A stretch of DNA of 64,000 nt from Pseudomonas sp. (GTDB lineage: Bacteria > Pseudomonadota > Gammaproteobacteria > Pseudomonadales > Pseudomonadaceae). Below are positions 9,207 to 19,783 of this stretch, in pieces. Both the position numbers and the translations under genes were made by a program. Location of the stretch: positions 44,929 to 108,928 of the forward strand of contig NZ_PEKX01000017.1 in assembly GCF_002796985.1 (NCBI RefSeq), in the 5' to 3' direction. Under the pieces are notes generated by a model that saw nothing but the letters and a program-made list of their open reading frames with translations, was not told the origin of the DNA and did not search any database. Numbering within the stretch: position 1 is the stretch's first letter; the number at the start of each line of letters is the position of its first letter.

Positions 9207-9320
9207 ATGCAAGAAGTCGTCATAGTCGCCGCAACCCGTACCGCTGGTCCCGGGCAAAACCCGGCGCGCCAGGCCGCCATCGCCGCCGGCCGGGGCGTCG
9301 CGCTGGCCATCGAACACTGA
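9207..9320 (+). pseudogene. Internally deleted thiolase remnant, 37 codons
   Basis: The ATG at 9207 has GGAG upstream and opens a 37-codon frame made of three thiolase pieces joined in frame. The first is the usual N-terminus MQEVVIVAATRTA. The second is an internal GQNPARQAAIAAG block normally found 60-80 residues in. The third is the C-terminal GVALAIE end. The catalytic Cys, both His motifs and about 350 residues are missing, so it cannot be an enzyme. It sits 19 bases before the 3-hydroxyacyl-CoA dehydrogenase gene, where a working thiolase would be expected. It may still act as a translated leader. Confidence 0.8.
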
Positions 9321-9339
9321 CAGACCGGGGAACCCGCAC

Positions 9340-10188
9340 ATGAACTTCGAACGGATTGGCGTCATCGGCGCCGGCACCATGGGACACGGTATCGCACAGG
9401 CCTGTGCCTGCGCGGGGCTGCCCGTGACCCTGATCGACATCACCGAGGCCGCGCTGGCGCGTGGCATGGCGAATATCGCCGCCAGCCTTGATCGCCTGGT
9501 CAGCAAGGACAAGCTGAGCGCCGCCGATAAGGACCAGGCCCTGGCCCGGATTCAGACGAGCACCGACTATGCCAGCCTGGCCGGCGCGGACCTGGTGATC
9601 GAGGCGGCCACCGAGCAACTGGAGCTCAAGCGACGCATCCTGCGCCAGGTGGACGAACTGATCTCGACGGACGCGATCATCGCCACCAATACCTCGTCGA
9701 TCTCCATCACCGAACTCTCCGCCTGCGTGCGCTCGCCCGAGCGTTTCATCGGCCTGCACTTCTTCAATCCCGTTCCGGTCATGGCCCTGCTGGAGATCAT
9801 CCGCGGCCTGCAGACCTCCGACGCCACGCATGACGCCGCCCTGGCGCTGGCCAAGCTCCTGGGCAAGAGCCCGATCAGCGTGCGCAACGCCTCGGGCTTT
9901 GCAGTCAACCGGATTCTCGTCCCGATGATCAACGAGGCGATCTTCGTACTGCAGGAGGGAGTAGCCAGCGCCGCCGACATCGACACCGGCATGCGCCTGG
10001 GCTGCAACCATCCCATCGGACCGCTGGCCCTGGCCGACATGATCGGCCTGGACACCACCCTGGCCATCATGCAGGTGCTCCACGACGGTTTTTCCGATCC
10101 CAAGTACCGCCCCGCGCCGCTGTTGAAGGAAATGGTCGCCGCGGGTCTGCTCGGTCGCAAGAGCGGCCGGGGCTTCTTCGTCTATTGA
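9340..10188 (+). CDS. 3-hydroxyacyl-CoA dehydrogenase (HBD/PaaH type)
   Basis: 282 residues, the usual size of the single-function 3-hydroxybutyryl-CoA dehydrogenase family. The NAD site GAGTMGHGIAQA is at residues ~9-20, the catalytic His region reads GLHFFNPVPVMALLE, and the C-terminal domain closes with GLLGRKSGRGFFVY. It oxidises (S)-3-hydroxyacyl-CoA to 3-oxoacyl-CoA with NAD+ in the cytoplasm. It lies between the thiolase remnant and a large acyl-CoA dehydrogenase, with 19 bases to the latter. Confidence 0.95.
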   Translation: MNFERIGVIGAGTMGHGIAQACACAGLPVTLIDITEAALARGMANIAASLDRLVSKDKLSAADKDQALARIQTSTDYASLAGADLVIEAATEQLELKRRILRQVDELISTDAIIATNTSSISITELSACVRSPERFIGLHFFNPVPVMALLEIIRGLQTSDATHDAALALAKLLGKSPISVRNASGFAVNRILVPMINEAIFVLQEGVASAADIDTGMRLGCNHPIGPLALADMIGLDTTLAIMQVLHDGFSDPKYRPAPLLKEMVAAGLLGRKSGRGFFVY

Positions 10189-10207
10189 GTACCAAGAGAG
10201 CAATGTG

Positions 10208-12004
10208 ATGAGTGAATACAACGCCCCCCTGCGTGACATGCGGTTCGTGCTCGATGAACTCGGCTTCCTGGAGCGGGTTCGCCAGTTGCCGGGACAGGAA
10301 GACCTGGGCCTGGACCTCGCCGAAGCCATCCTTGCCGAGGCCGGGCGCTTCGCCGAAGGCGTGCTGTCGCCGCTGAACAGTGTTGGCGATCGCCAGGGCG
10401 CGCGCTGGAACGAGGGCGAGGTGCGCACCGCCGAGGGTTGGCGCGATGCGTACGAGCAGTTCGTCGCCAGCGGCTGGAATGCCTTGTCCTGCGATCCGCA
10501 GTTCGGAGGACAGGGGCTGCCGCGCCTGGTCTCGGCGTTGGTGGAGGAGATGTGGAACGCCGCCAACGTCTCCTTCGGGCTGTGCCCCATGCTGACCCGA
10601 GGCGCCATCGAGGCCATCGAGCTGCGTGGCTCGGATCATCTCAAGCAAACCTACCTGCCGCAGATGATCAGCGGCCACTGGACCGGCACCATGAACCTGA
10701 CCGAGCCGCAGGCGGGCTCGGACCTGGCCGCCGTGCGCAGCCGCGCGGAACCTGCGGGTGACGGCACCTACCGTGTTCATGGGCAAAAGATCTTCATTAC
10801 CTACGGCGAACACGACCTCACCGAGAACATCGTGCACCTGGTGCTGGCCCGCGTCCCCGGCGCGCCCGAAGGGGTCAAGGGCATCTCGCTGTTCGTCGTG
10901 CCGAAGTTCCTGGTGCAGCCCGACGGCAGCCTGGGCGCGCGCAACGATGTGCGTTGCGTGTCCCTCGAACACAAGCTCGGGATTCATGGCAGCCCCACCG
11001 CGGTGCTGGCCTTTGGCGACAACGAGGGGGCCGTCGGCTGGCTGGTCGGTGAGGAGAACCGTGGCCTGGAATACATGTTCATCATGATGAACGCGGCGCG
11101 CTACTCGGTCGGCATCGAGGGCGTCGGCCTGGCCGAGCGTGCTTACCAGCGTGCCGTCGGCTATGCCCGCGAACGCATCCAGGGTACCGAAGCCGGTACC
11201 GGCAGCCGCGACAAGGTGGCGATCATTCGCCATCCGGACGTACGCCGCATGCTGCTGTCGATGAAGTCGCGGGGCGAGGCGATGCGCGCCCTGGCCTGCG
11301 AGGTGGCGACCGCCATGGATTGCGCCGAGCGAGGCGCCGACGGCGAACAGCGCCGGCAGGAGCAGGCCTTCGTCGACCTGATGATCCCGGTGGTCAAGGC
11401 CTGGTGCACCGAGAACGCGGTGGACATCGCCTCCCTCGGCGTGCAGATCCACGGCGGCATGGGCTTCATCGAGGAAACCGGCGCCGCCCAGCACCTGCGC
11501 GATGCGCGCATCACCACCATCTACGAAGGCACCACCGGCATCCAGGCCGGCGACCTGATCGGCCGCAAGATCGCCCGCGACGGCGGCCAGGCCATCGCCC
11601 GGCTGGTGGAGCGCATGCGTGACGTCGAGCTGTCGCTGCTGCTCGCCGATAGCCCGGAGCTCGCGGCCATCGCCAGCCGCCTGGGCGAAGCCATCGGTGC
11701 CCTGCAGCAGGCGGTGGAGCATATCGTCGTCAACTTCGATGGGCAGATGCGCCAGGTGTCGGTGGGCGCGGTGCCCTTCCTCGAGCTTCTAGGCCTGGTG
11801 GCCGGTGGCTGGCAGCTGGCGCGCTCCGCATTGGTCGCCCAGCGCCAGTTGGCAGCCGGCAGCAGCGAGATCGGCTTCTACCAGGCCAAGTTGCACACGG
11901 CGCGTTTCTATGCCGAACACCTGCTGCCGCGCACCGGGTCCCTGGCCCATGCGCTGGTTCACGGCGGGGACAGCCCCCTGGCAATGGCCGACGAGCAATT
12001 CTGA
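10208..12004 (+). CDS. Large acyl-CoA dehydrogenase (~600 residues)
   Basis: 598 residues. The ATG at 10208 is preferred over the adjacent GTG at 10205. It has the ~40-residue N-terminal extension, the central fold (MNLTEPQAGSDLAAVRSRAEP, KIFITYGEHDLTENIVHLVLAR) and the extra C-terminal domain of the long acyl-CoA dehydrogenase class. IYEGTTGIQ carries the likely catalytic Glu. It introduces the alpha,beta double bond into acyl-CoA and passes electrons to ETF. The enzyme at 53396-55198 is a distant paralogue of the same class. It is the last gene of its operon and is followed by a hairpin. Confidence 0.95.
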   Translation: MSEYNAPLRDMRFVLDELGFLERVRQLPGQEDLGLDLAEAILAEAGRFAEGVLSPLNSVGDRQGARWNEGEVRTAEGWRDAYEQFVASGWNALSCDPQFGGQGLPRLVSALVEEMWNAANVSFGLCPMLTRGAIEAIELRGSDHLKQTYLPQMISGHWTGTMNLTEPQAGSDLAAVRSRAEPAGDGTYRVHGQKIFITYGEHDLTENIVHLVLARVPGAPEGVKGISLFVVPKFLVQPDGSLGARNDVRCVSLEHKLGIHGSPTAVLAFGDNEGAVGWLVGEENRGLEYMFIMMNAARYSVGIEGVGLAERAYQRAVGYARERIQGTEAGTGSRDKVAIIRHPDVRRMLLSMKSRGEAMRALACEVATAMDCAERGADGEQRRQEQAFVDLMIPVVKAWCTENAVDIASLGVQIHGGMGFIEETGAAQHLRDARITTIYEGTTGIQAGDLIGRKIARDGGQAIARLVERMRDVELSLLLADSPELAAIASRLGEAIGALQQAVEHIVVNFDGQMRQVSVGAVPFLELLGLVAGGWQLARSALVAQRQLAAGSSEIGFYQAKLHTARFYAEHLLPRTGSLAHALVHGGDSPLAMADEQF

Positions 12005-12013
12005 GGCCGGCAA

Positions 12014-12048
12014 GGCGGTCGTGCTGGCAGTTTGCCCGCACGACCGCC
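12014..12048 (+). terminator. Hairpin after the acyl-CoA dehydrogenase gene
   Basis: A perfect 11-base stem, GGCGGTCGTGC/GCACGACCGCC, with a 13-base loop, starting 10 bases past the stop codon. There is no T-run, so termination strength is unclear. Confidence 0.5.
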
Positions 12049-12077
12049 CGGAGGGGGGATGGTTGCTCGGGCGCGAC

Positions 12078-12293
12078 CTAGAACCAGCAGCCCAGGCTCA
12101 TCAGCAACAGCAGGCAAGCGAGCATCGGGTAGCGGTAACGGGACGAAGCCGACGCCGACGCCGACGCCGACGAGCTACCGCAGGCATAATCCTGTTGCTG
12201 GCGGGACGACCCGCACCGGCAGGATGGCACGGCGTTCGGGATACCCGTGGCTTGGCCGTGAGCGCTGGCGTTGATCGTTACGACTTCTTGCAT
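12078..12293 (-). CDS. Small single-span membrane protein, 71 residues
   Basis: This short frame starts at the ATG at 12293, with GGAG seven bases upstream, and has a promoter-like region and operator i behind it. The protein has a polar Cys-containing N-terminal half (SCRCGSSRQQQDYACG), then a Ser-Ala repeat encoded by four GCCGAC hexamers on the plus strand (12148-12171). A hydrophobic end, MLACLLLLMSLGCWF, would make one membrane span or a tail anchor. I do not recognise the family. Its first five residues and the 14 bases encoding them are identical to the start of the thiolase remnant at 9207, and the upstream 80 bases are also similar. It lies between the acyl-CoA dehydrogenase and the MalT-like regulator. 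Confidence 0.55.
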   Translation of the reverse strand: MQEVVTINASAHGQATGIPNAVPSCRCGSSRQQQDYACGSSSASASASASSRYRYPMLACLLLLMSLGCWF

Positions 12294-12358
12294 GGGTGGC
12301 TCCGAATCCAGGAGTGGCGCTGACAACTGCACTATGCCGTGGACGTCGGATGGCATGA

Positions 12359-12376
12359 CCCGCCCCAAATGGGGGG
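12359..12376 (-). promoter_or_regulatory. C-tract/G-tract operator, site i
   Basis: On the minus strand CCCCCC-ATTT-GGGGCGGG. A -10-like CATAGT (12331-12336) starts 41 bases from the first C, inside a GGCATAGTGCAG block identical to the one behind site h. It precedes the 71-residue protein gene. Confidence 0.55.
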
Positions 12377-12453
12377 AAAACATCGCCGATGCCAAGCGCA
12401 GCCACGGGCGACGCGGCGCTGCGCGATAGCGCGGGCGGGGTATCGGCGTCTCT

Positions 12454-12470
12454 CCCCTAAGAGAGGGGGG
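12454..12470 (+). promoter_or_regulatory. C-tract/G-tract operator, site a
   Basis: CCCCT-AAGAG-AGGGGGG, with flanking CTCTC/GAGAG symmetry. A weak -10-like TATGGC starts 43 bases from the first C (12496). It lies 151 bases before the MalT-like regulator start, which would allow autoregulation. Confidence 0.5.
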
Positions 12471-12604
12471 TGCGCTTTGCGGGAAGGGGGGGCAATATGG
12501 CTCCCTGGCACGCTGGAGGCCGTCCCACGCGGGCCGCCTCCACTTCGTCCGGCCGCCTCGGCTACCCGCTGACGGCGGGGATAACCAGAGGGCCAAGAAT
12601 AATA

Positions 12605-15262
12605 ATGCACCCCGACAAATTGCTCGTTTCCACCAAGCTGGCGCCGCCGCGCGTCAGCCCCAACTCGATTCCACGCCAGCGCCTGCTGGAGCAACTGCAG
12701 CGGATGGAGCACTGCTCGGTCGGCGTGATCGTCGGCAGTCCCGGCTTCGGCAAGACGACGCTGCTGGTGCAGTGGCGGCAGACCATGCTCAAGGCGCGCG
12801 CCGAGGTGGCCTGGCTGAGCCTCAGCAGCGAAGACCGGCACCTGGCCTCGTTTTTCACCTACCTGCGGGCGGCCCTGCAGCAGCTGGGCATCGACATCGA
12901 GAACGACATTCCCCTGGAGGGGGCCAGCGGCGAGTCGCTCGATGGCCTGGTGGCCGCCATCGTCGAAGGCGCGGCCAATCTGCGCAAACAGCTGTACCTG
13001 GTGCTGGACGATTACCACCTGGTCAGCGATTCGCGCTCGCACCGGCTGGTGCAGAAACTGCTCGATCATTGCCCGGAGAACCTGCACTTCGTCATCGCCT
13101 GCCGCGCGGAGCCGCCGCTGAGCCTGAGCCGGCTGCGTCTGCTGGATCAGGTGCTGGAAGTGGACTGCGCCGGCCTGCCGTTCGACCTGGCCGAAACCCG
13201 GGCGTTTCTGGAGGCGCATCTCGCGGCGTTGAAGCTCAATGCCGAGGAGGTTCACCTGATTTATGAGCTGACCAGCGGCTGGCCTGCCAGCCTGCAGCTC
13301 ATCGTGCTGTTGCTGCGCGGACGCCCGGAAGCGCGGCGCACGCTGCGCGACCTGGGCTGGAAGTCCGACGACCTGCAGACCTACCTGGCCGAGGATGTGA
13401 TGGCGCACCTGCCGGCCGAACTGGCCCGGTTCATGGAATGCGTCAGCCTGTGCCGCCGCTTCAACGCCGCCCTGGCCGCGCAGTTGAGCGGTTGCTCGAA
13501 TGCGGGCGAGCTTCTGCAGCGACTCGAGGACGAGAACCTGCTGATCTTCCGTATCGTCGGCGACGACCGCCAGCCCTGGTATCGCTTCCATCCGCTGTTC
13601 GGCGACTTTCTCGCCGCACGCCTGGAGCGCCGCGATTCGACCCTGGTAAACGAGCTGCACCTGCGCGCGGCTCGCTGGTTCGCCGAGCGCAAACTGCTGG
13701 CCGAGGCGCTGCGCCACGCGACCCAGGGCGGCGACCTGGACTTTGCCGCCGAGGTCGTCGAGCGTTCGGCGCCGACCAGTTGGGGGCTCGACCAGGTCGG
13801 GCCGTTGCTGCGCCTGCTCGACCGGCTTCCCCAGGAAACCCTGTTCCGCCACCCGCGGTTGTTCTTCCGTGGCTGCCTGGCCTACGTCCTGACCGCGCGA
13901 CCGGCGAAGGCCGAGGCGTGGCTGGAGGAGTACCAGCGCAGCGGCGCTACCCAGGACGGCGACGTGCTCCAGCACTTGCGCATGGTCCAGGCGGCCATCG
14001 CCATCCAGCGGGACTGCTCCGAGCCCATCATCGAGCTGCTGGAGGGCGCCGGGCACAGCAACGACGCTTATTCGGTGGTGCGTTACGGCCCGTCGGCCAT
14101 GCTGGCCATCGCCTATTCGGCGGCCGGCAGGCATGCCGATGCGCTGCGCTGCATGGATGAGAACCCGATCGCGGCGGCCGACCGCGATGACGAAATGGCG
14201 CTGGTGGTGGAGGGGGCCAGGACGCACTGCTACCTCCTCGAGGGGCGCATGGACGACGCCCTGCGAATCGGTCAGGACCTGTTCAGCCGCGCGGTGACCG
14301 CCCATGGCCACCATTCGTCGAGCGCGTACCTGTGCGCCGCCACGCTGGCGGTGATCTATTGCGAGCTGGACCGCATCGATGAGGCGCGCGAGGTTCTGGC
14401 CAATCGCGTCGGCCTGCTGCAGTGGTCGATGCCCGATACCATGTTGCGCGCCACCATCTGCCGGGCCCGTCTGGACCTGTTGCAGGAGTCGGCGGCGGCC
14501 GCGCTGGCGTTCCTGGAGCGCCAGGAACGGCATTTCCGCAGCCTCGGCCTGGACCGTGGCGTCGTCCATTGTCTGGCCGAGCAAGTGCGCATTCGACTGG
14601 CCGAGGGCGATGAGGAGGGCGCGTCGACCTGCCTGGCGCGGATCGCCCCGCTGCAGGCGGTGTACCAGGACGCCAGGGGGTTCCAGAGCGAGATTCCGAT
14701 CATGGTGCGCTTGTCGCGGGCGCGCATGGCCCTGGCTGCCGGCGACCATGCGGTGGTCCAGGAGGAGCTGCAGATCGTGCGCGACTATGCCCAGAGCATG
14801 GCGCGCGGGCAGTTCAAGGTGACGGCGCTGCTGCTCTCGGCCCTGGGCTGCAGTGCCCAGCGGCAGCAGGTGGCCGCCGAGGCGTTCCTGGTCGAAGCCC
14901 TGCAACTGGGGATGCGCAGCGGTCTGGTGCGGACCTTCGTCGATGAGGGCAGCGGGATATTCAAGCTGCTCAGCGCACACCGTAGCCGCCTGGTGGCCCA
15001 GAGCGACCTGACGGCCTACCTGGACGAGCTGCTGGCGCGCTTCCGCCGTGGCGAGGTCACCGATCACGCCACCCTGTCGCCGCGCGAACTGGCGATCATG
15101 CAGCTGGTCAGCCAGGCGATGTCGAACAAGCGCATTGCCCTGGCGCTGAACATTTCCCTGGAAACGGTGAAGTGGAACCTGAAGAACGTCTTCGCCAAGC
15201 TCGGCGTGTCGAGTCGCTACGACGCCCTGTCCTGGGCTCGCAAGCACGGCCTCATCCGCTGA
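12605..15262 (+). CDS. MalT/AlkS-like LuxR-family ATP-binding activator
   Basis: 885 residues from the ATG at 12605; residues upstream of it are low-complexity and lack a ribosome site. The Walker A motif GSPGFGKTT is at residues 44-52 and a Walker B-like LVLDDYHLV follows near residue 130. The centre is a long helical region with TPR-like repeats. The C-terminal ~65 residues are a LuxR helix-turn-helix (LSPRELAIMQLVSQAMSNK, LETVKWNLKNVFAKLGV). This order defines the large ATP-dependent LuxR (LAL) class, which includes MalT and the alkane regulator AlkS and is usually activated by an inducer plus ATP. It sits in the middle of the catabolic island and is the prime candidate to act on the C-tract/G-tract sites. 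Confidence 0.95.
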   Translation: MHPDKLLVSTKLAPPRVSPNSIPRQRLLEQLQRMEHCSVGVIVGSPGFGKTTLLVQWRQTMLKARAEVAWLSLSSEDRHLASFFTYLRAALQQLGIDIENDIPLEGASGESLDGLVAAIVEGAANLRKQLYLVLDDYHLVSDSRSHRLVQKLLDHCPENLHFVIACRAEPPLSLSRLRLLDQVLEVDCAGLPFDLAETRAFLEAHLAALKLNAEEVHLIYELTSGWPASLQLIVLLLRGRPEARRTLRDLGWKSDDLQTYLAEDVMAHLPAELARFMECVSLCRRFNAALAAQLSGCSNAGELLQRLEDENLLIFRIVGDDRQPWYRFHPLFGDFLAARLERRDSTLVNELHLRAARWFAERKLLAEALRHATQGGDLDFAAEVVERSAPTSWGLDQVGPLLRLLDRLPQETLFRHPRLFFRGCLAYVLTARPAKAEAWLEEYQRSGATQDGDVLQHLRMVQAAIAIQRDCSEPIIELLEGAGHSNDAYSVVRYGPSAMLAIAYSAAGRHADALRCMDENPIAAADRDDEMALVVEGARTHCYLLEGRMDDALRIGQDLFSRAVTAHGHHSSSAYLCAATLAVIYCELDRIDEAREVLANRVGLLQWSMPDTMLRATICRARLDLLQESAAAALAFLERQERHFRSLGLDRGVVHCLAEQVRIRLAEGDEEGASTCLARIAPLQAVYQDARGFQSEIPIMVRLSRARMALAAGDHAVVQEELQIVRDYAQSMARGQFKVTALLLSALGCSAQRQQVAAEAFLVEALQLGMRSGLVRTFVDEGSGIFKLLSAHRSRLVAQSDLTAYLDELLARFRRGEVTDHATLSPRELAIMQLVSQAMSNKRIALALNISLETVKWNLKNVFAKLGVSSRYDALSWARKHGLIR

Positions 15263-15274
15263 GCGGATGACCTG

Positions 15275-15308
15275 GGCCGAGGGGGAGCCGCGCGGTTCCC
15301 CCTCGGCC
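15275..15308 (+). terminator. Strong hairpin after the MalT-like gene
   Basis: A perfect 12-base stem, GGCCGAGGGGGA/TCCCCCTCGGCC, starting 13 bases past the stop. It lacks a T-run. The arms run G first then C, the reverse of the operator sites. Confidence 0.6.
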
Positions 15309-15381
15309 ATATCCCTCGTTCGATCTCGCCACCCTGCAAAAGGGCGGGCCAGGCTCTGGAATCGTGCATCACGGCCCGGAG

Positions 15382-15411
15382 CCCCCCTCCATCCGAGGGT
15401 GGAGGAGGGGG
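15382..15411 (+). promoter_or_regulatory. C-tract/G-tract operator, site b
   Basis: CCCCCCTCC at 15382-15390 pairs either with GAGGG at 15395-15399 or, more fully, with TGGAGGAGGGGG at 15400-15411. CGGTGTT-N5-CCTATC follows, resembling CGGTGTT-N6-CCTACC behind site c. It lies ~100 bases before the tandem acyl-CoA dehydrogenase operon. Confidence 0.5.
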
Positions 15412-15495
15412 TACAAGGCCCCCGGTGTTGCGCCTATCGTCGCCTCAAGCCTGCCGCGCTTCCGCGGCCCTGAACCGGCACCGAGGAGACCCCGC

Positions 15496-16638
<1,143 letters not shown>

Positions 16639-16658
16639 CCCCGCTGCAAGGAGTCCCT

Positions 16659-17813
<1,155 letters not shown>

Positions 17814-17877
17814 TGACTTCGCGGCGGCCCGAGCGGTCGCCGTCACCCGACAAGAACAAACCCCGAGGAGAACGAAC

Positions 17878-19698
17878 GTGTCACAAGAACTGAGTTTCGA
17901 CGGCAAAGTTGCCATCGTCACCGGCGCCGGTAACGGCCTCGGTCGTGCCCACGCGCTGCTGCTGGGCTCCCGCGGCGCCAAGGTGGTGGTCAACGACCTG
18001 GGCGTCACCACCGCCGGCCTGGGCAGCTCGTCCGCCGCGGCCGACGCCGTGGTGGCGGAAATCCGCGCACTGGGCGGCGAGGCCGTGGCCGACTACCACT
18101 CGGTCACCGAGGGCGAGAAGATCGTCGCCACCGCGCTGGAAAATTTCGGCACCGTTGACATCCTGATCAACAACGCCGGCGTGCTGCGCGATACCTCTTT
18201 CCACAAGATGACCGAGGAGCAGTGGGACCTGATCCAGGACGTGCATGTGAAGGGCGCCTTCCGCCTGACCCACGCGGTCTGGCCGATCATGCGCGACAAG
18301 GGCTACGGCCGCATCGTCATGACCGCCTCGGGCGCTGGCATCTTCGGCAACTTCGGCCAGTGCAACTATTCCACCGCCAAGTCAGGCCTGATCGGCTTCG
18401 CCAATTCGCTGGCCATCGAGGGTGCGAGCAAGAACATCCGCGTCAACACCATCGCCCCGATCGCCGCCTCGCGCATGGTCATCGCCAGCGGCATCTTCAC
18501 CGAGGACATGCACGCCAAGCTGCGCGTCGAAGACGTTGCGCCCCTGGTTGGCTGGCTGTGCCACGCGGACTGCCAGGACAGCGGCGGCCTGTTCGAAGTC
18601 GGCGGCGGCTTCCACGCCAAGTACCGCTGGGAACGTTCCCAGGGCCGCTTCCTGCACACCGACACCCTGAGCCCGGAGCTGGTGCGTGACAACTGGGAGC
18701 GCATTACCCGCTTCGACGAGCATGCCGTGCACCACGCCGACGGCGGCGAAGGCTTCAAGGAGCTGTTCGAGCGCATGGAGTCGACCGTTACCAAGGGCGG
18801 CAACCAGTACGTCGACATGGAAGTGGCCGGCAAGGCGGTGTCCCACCTGGAGACCGAGTACGACCAGAACGATGCCGCGCTGTATGCCCTGGCCGTCGGC
18901 GCTGCGAAAGATCCGCTGGATCGCACCGAACTGCTCTACGTCAACGAGTTCGTCGGCGAGAACTTCCGCGTGCTGCCGACCATGGCCGTACTGCCGGCCA
19001 CCGAAGTGTTCCTGCGCGCGGTCAAGTCCGGCGAGCCGCAGCTCGAAGGGCTGAACCTGCCGTTCGGCAAGGGCCTGCATGGCGAGCAGTACACCGAGAT
19101 GTACCGTCCGCTGCCGCCGGCCGCCAAACTCAAGCACACCATGCGTCTGAAGGCCGCCATCGACAAGGGCAAGAGCTCGGTCAGCGTGCTCGCCATCGAG
19201 ACCACCGATGAGCACGGCACTCCGTTGTTCTACAACGAGGTGACCGGCTTCTATCCGGGGGTTCCCGGCGCCGGCCTGCAGCGTGTGCCCAGCGAAGAAG
19301 TCAACGTGCCGCCGGCACGCGAGCCGGACGCCGTGCTGGCCGACCAGACCGACGTCAACCAGGCCCTGCTGTACCGCCTGTGCGGCGACTGGAACCCGAT
19401 GCATGTGGACCCGGACTACGCGGCCAAGGCCGGCTACGAGAAGCCGTTCCTGCATGGCCTGTGCACCTTCGGCTACCTGGGGCGCCATGTGATCAAGGCG
19501 TTCTGCGGCAACGACTCGCGCCTGTTCAAGAGTGTCCGCGCGCGCTTCGCGTCCATCGTGATGCCGGGCGACACACTGGAGACCCGCATGTGGCGCGAAT
19601 CGCCGACCCGCATCATCGTCGAGATGCGCGCCGTGGAGCGGGACGTGATGGTGCTGAAGAACGGTGCGGTCGAGCTGTTCGAGAAGGTACCGGAGTGA
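17878..19698 (+). CDS. SDR-MaoC fusion, like peroxisomal multifunctional enzyme 2
   Basis: 606 residues from the GTG at 17878, with GAGGAG seven bases upstream. Residues ~1-290 are a short-chain dehydrogenase: TGAGNGLG nucleotide site, NNAG, catalytic Tyr164 and Lys168. After a linker, residues ~310-600 form a double hot-dog hydratase whose hydratase-2 motif is YRLCGDWNPMHVDPDYAAKAG with Asp504 and His509. The same domains in the same order occur in eukaryotic MFE-2, which hydrates 2-enoyl-CoA to the (3R)-hydroxy form and oxidises it. It is third in the operon, between the dehydrogenases and thiolase-like proteins, so it can do two successive beta-oxidation steps. Confidence 0.93.
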   Translation: MSQELSFDGKVAIVTGAGNGLGRAHALLLGSRGAKVVVNDLGVTTAGLGSSSAAADAVVAEIRALGGEAVADYHSVTEGEKIVATALENFGTVDILINNAGVLRDTSFHKMTEEQWDLIQDVHVKGAFRLTHAVWPIMRDKGYGRIVMTASGAGIFGNFGQCNYSTAKSGLIGFANSLAIEGASKNIRVNTIAPIAASRMVIASGIFTEDMHAKLRVEDVAPLVGWLCHADCQDSGGLFEVGGGFHAKYRWERSQGRFLHTDTLSPELVRDNWERITRFDEHAVHHADGGEGFKELFERMESTVTKGGNQYVDMEVAGKAVSHLETEYDQNDAALYALAVGAAKDPLDRTELLYVNEFVGENFRVLPTMAVLPATEVFLRAVKSGEPQLEGLNLPFGKGLHGEQYTEMYRPLPPAAKLKHTMRLKAAIDKGKSSVSVLAIETTDEHGTPLFYNEVTGFYPGVPGAGLQRVPSEEVNVPPAREPDAVLADQTDVNQALLYRLCGDWNPMHVDPDYAAKAGYEKPFLHGLCTFGYLGRHVIKAFCGNDSRLFKSVRARFASIVMPGDTLETRMWRESPTRIIVEMRAVERDVMVLKNGAVELFEKVPE

Positions 19699-19706
19699 AT
19701 GCAGGG

Positions 19707-19727
19707 AAGGGCGCCGCTGGCGCCCTT
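19707..19727 (+). terminator. Hairpin between the fusion gene and thiolase homologue
   Basis: A perfect 9-base stem, AAGGGCGCC/GGCGCCCTT, with a 3-base loop, directly after the stop at 19698. It has no T-run, so it is more likely an attenuator or mRNA stabiliser within the operon. Confidence 0.45.
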
Positions 19728-19783
19728 CGTCTGCCGCCAGTTGCCGCAGGGGCGGTAACGACTGTCTCAGGAGAGGCCAACAG

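Larger units (their letters stand above)
12294..12604. other. Divergent regulatory region before the MalT-like gene
   Basis: Non-coding stretch between the minus-strand small gene and the regulator gene. It contains operator sites i (facing left) and a (facing right). The regulator gene has a weak AAGAA or AGAGGG ribosome site. Confidence 0.6.

Noticed and set aside
8940..9225. Short Arg/Gly/Ala-rich plus-strand frames before the thiolase remnant
   Set aside because: No ribosome sites, no domain and low-complexity composition; the region is better explained as promoter DNA.
12148..12171. GCCGAC hexamers as a phase-variation switch
   Set aside because: The unit is six bases, so slippage stays in frame and cannot switch expression on or off.
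15275..15308. Tenth copy of the C-tract/G-tract operator
   Set aside because: The arms are in reverse order (G-run first) and it sits right after a stop codon, so a terminator hairpin fits better.
12332..15310. 992-codon open frame antisense to the MalT-like regulator
   Set aside because: It mirrors the regulator gene and has no domain or ribosome site; long antisense frames are expected at this GC content.
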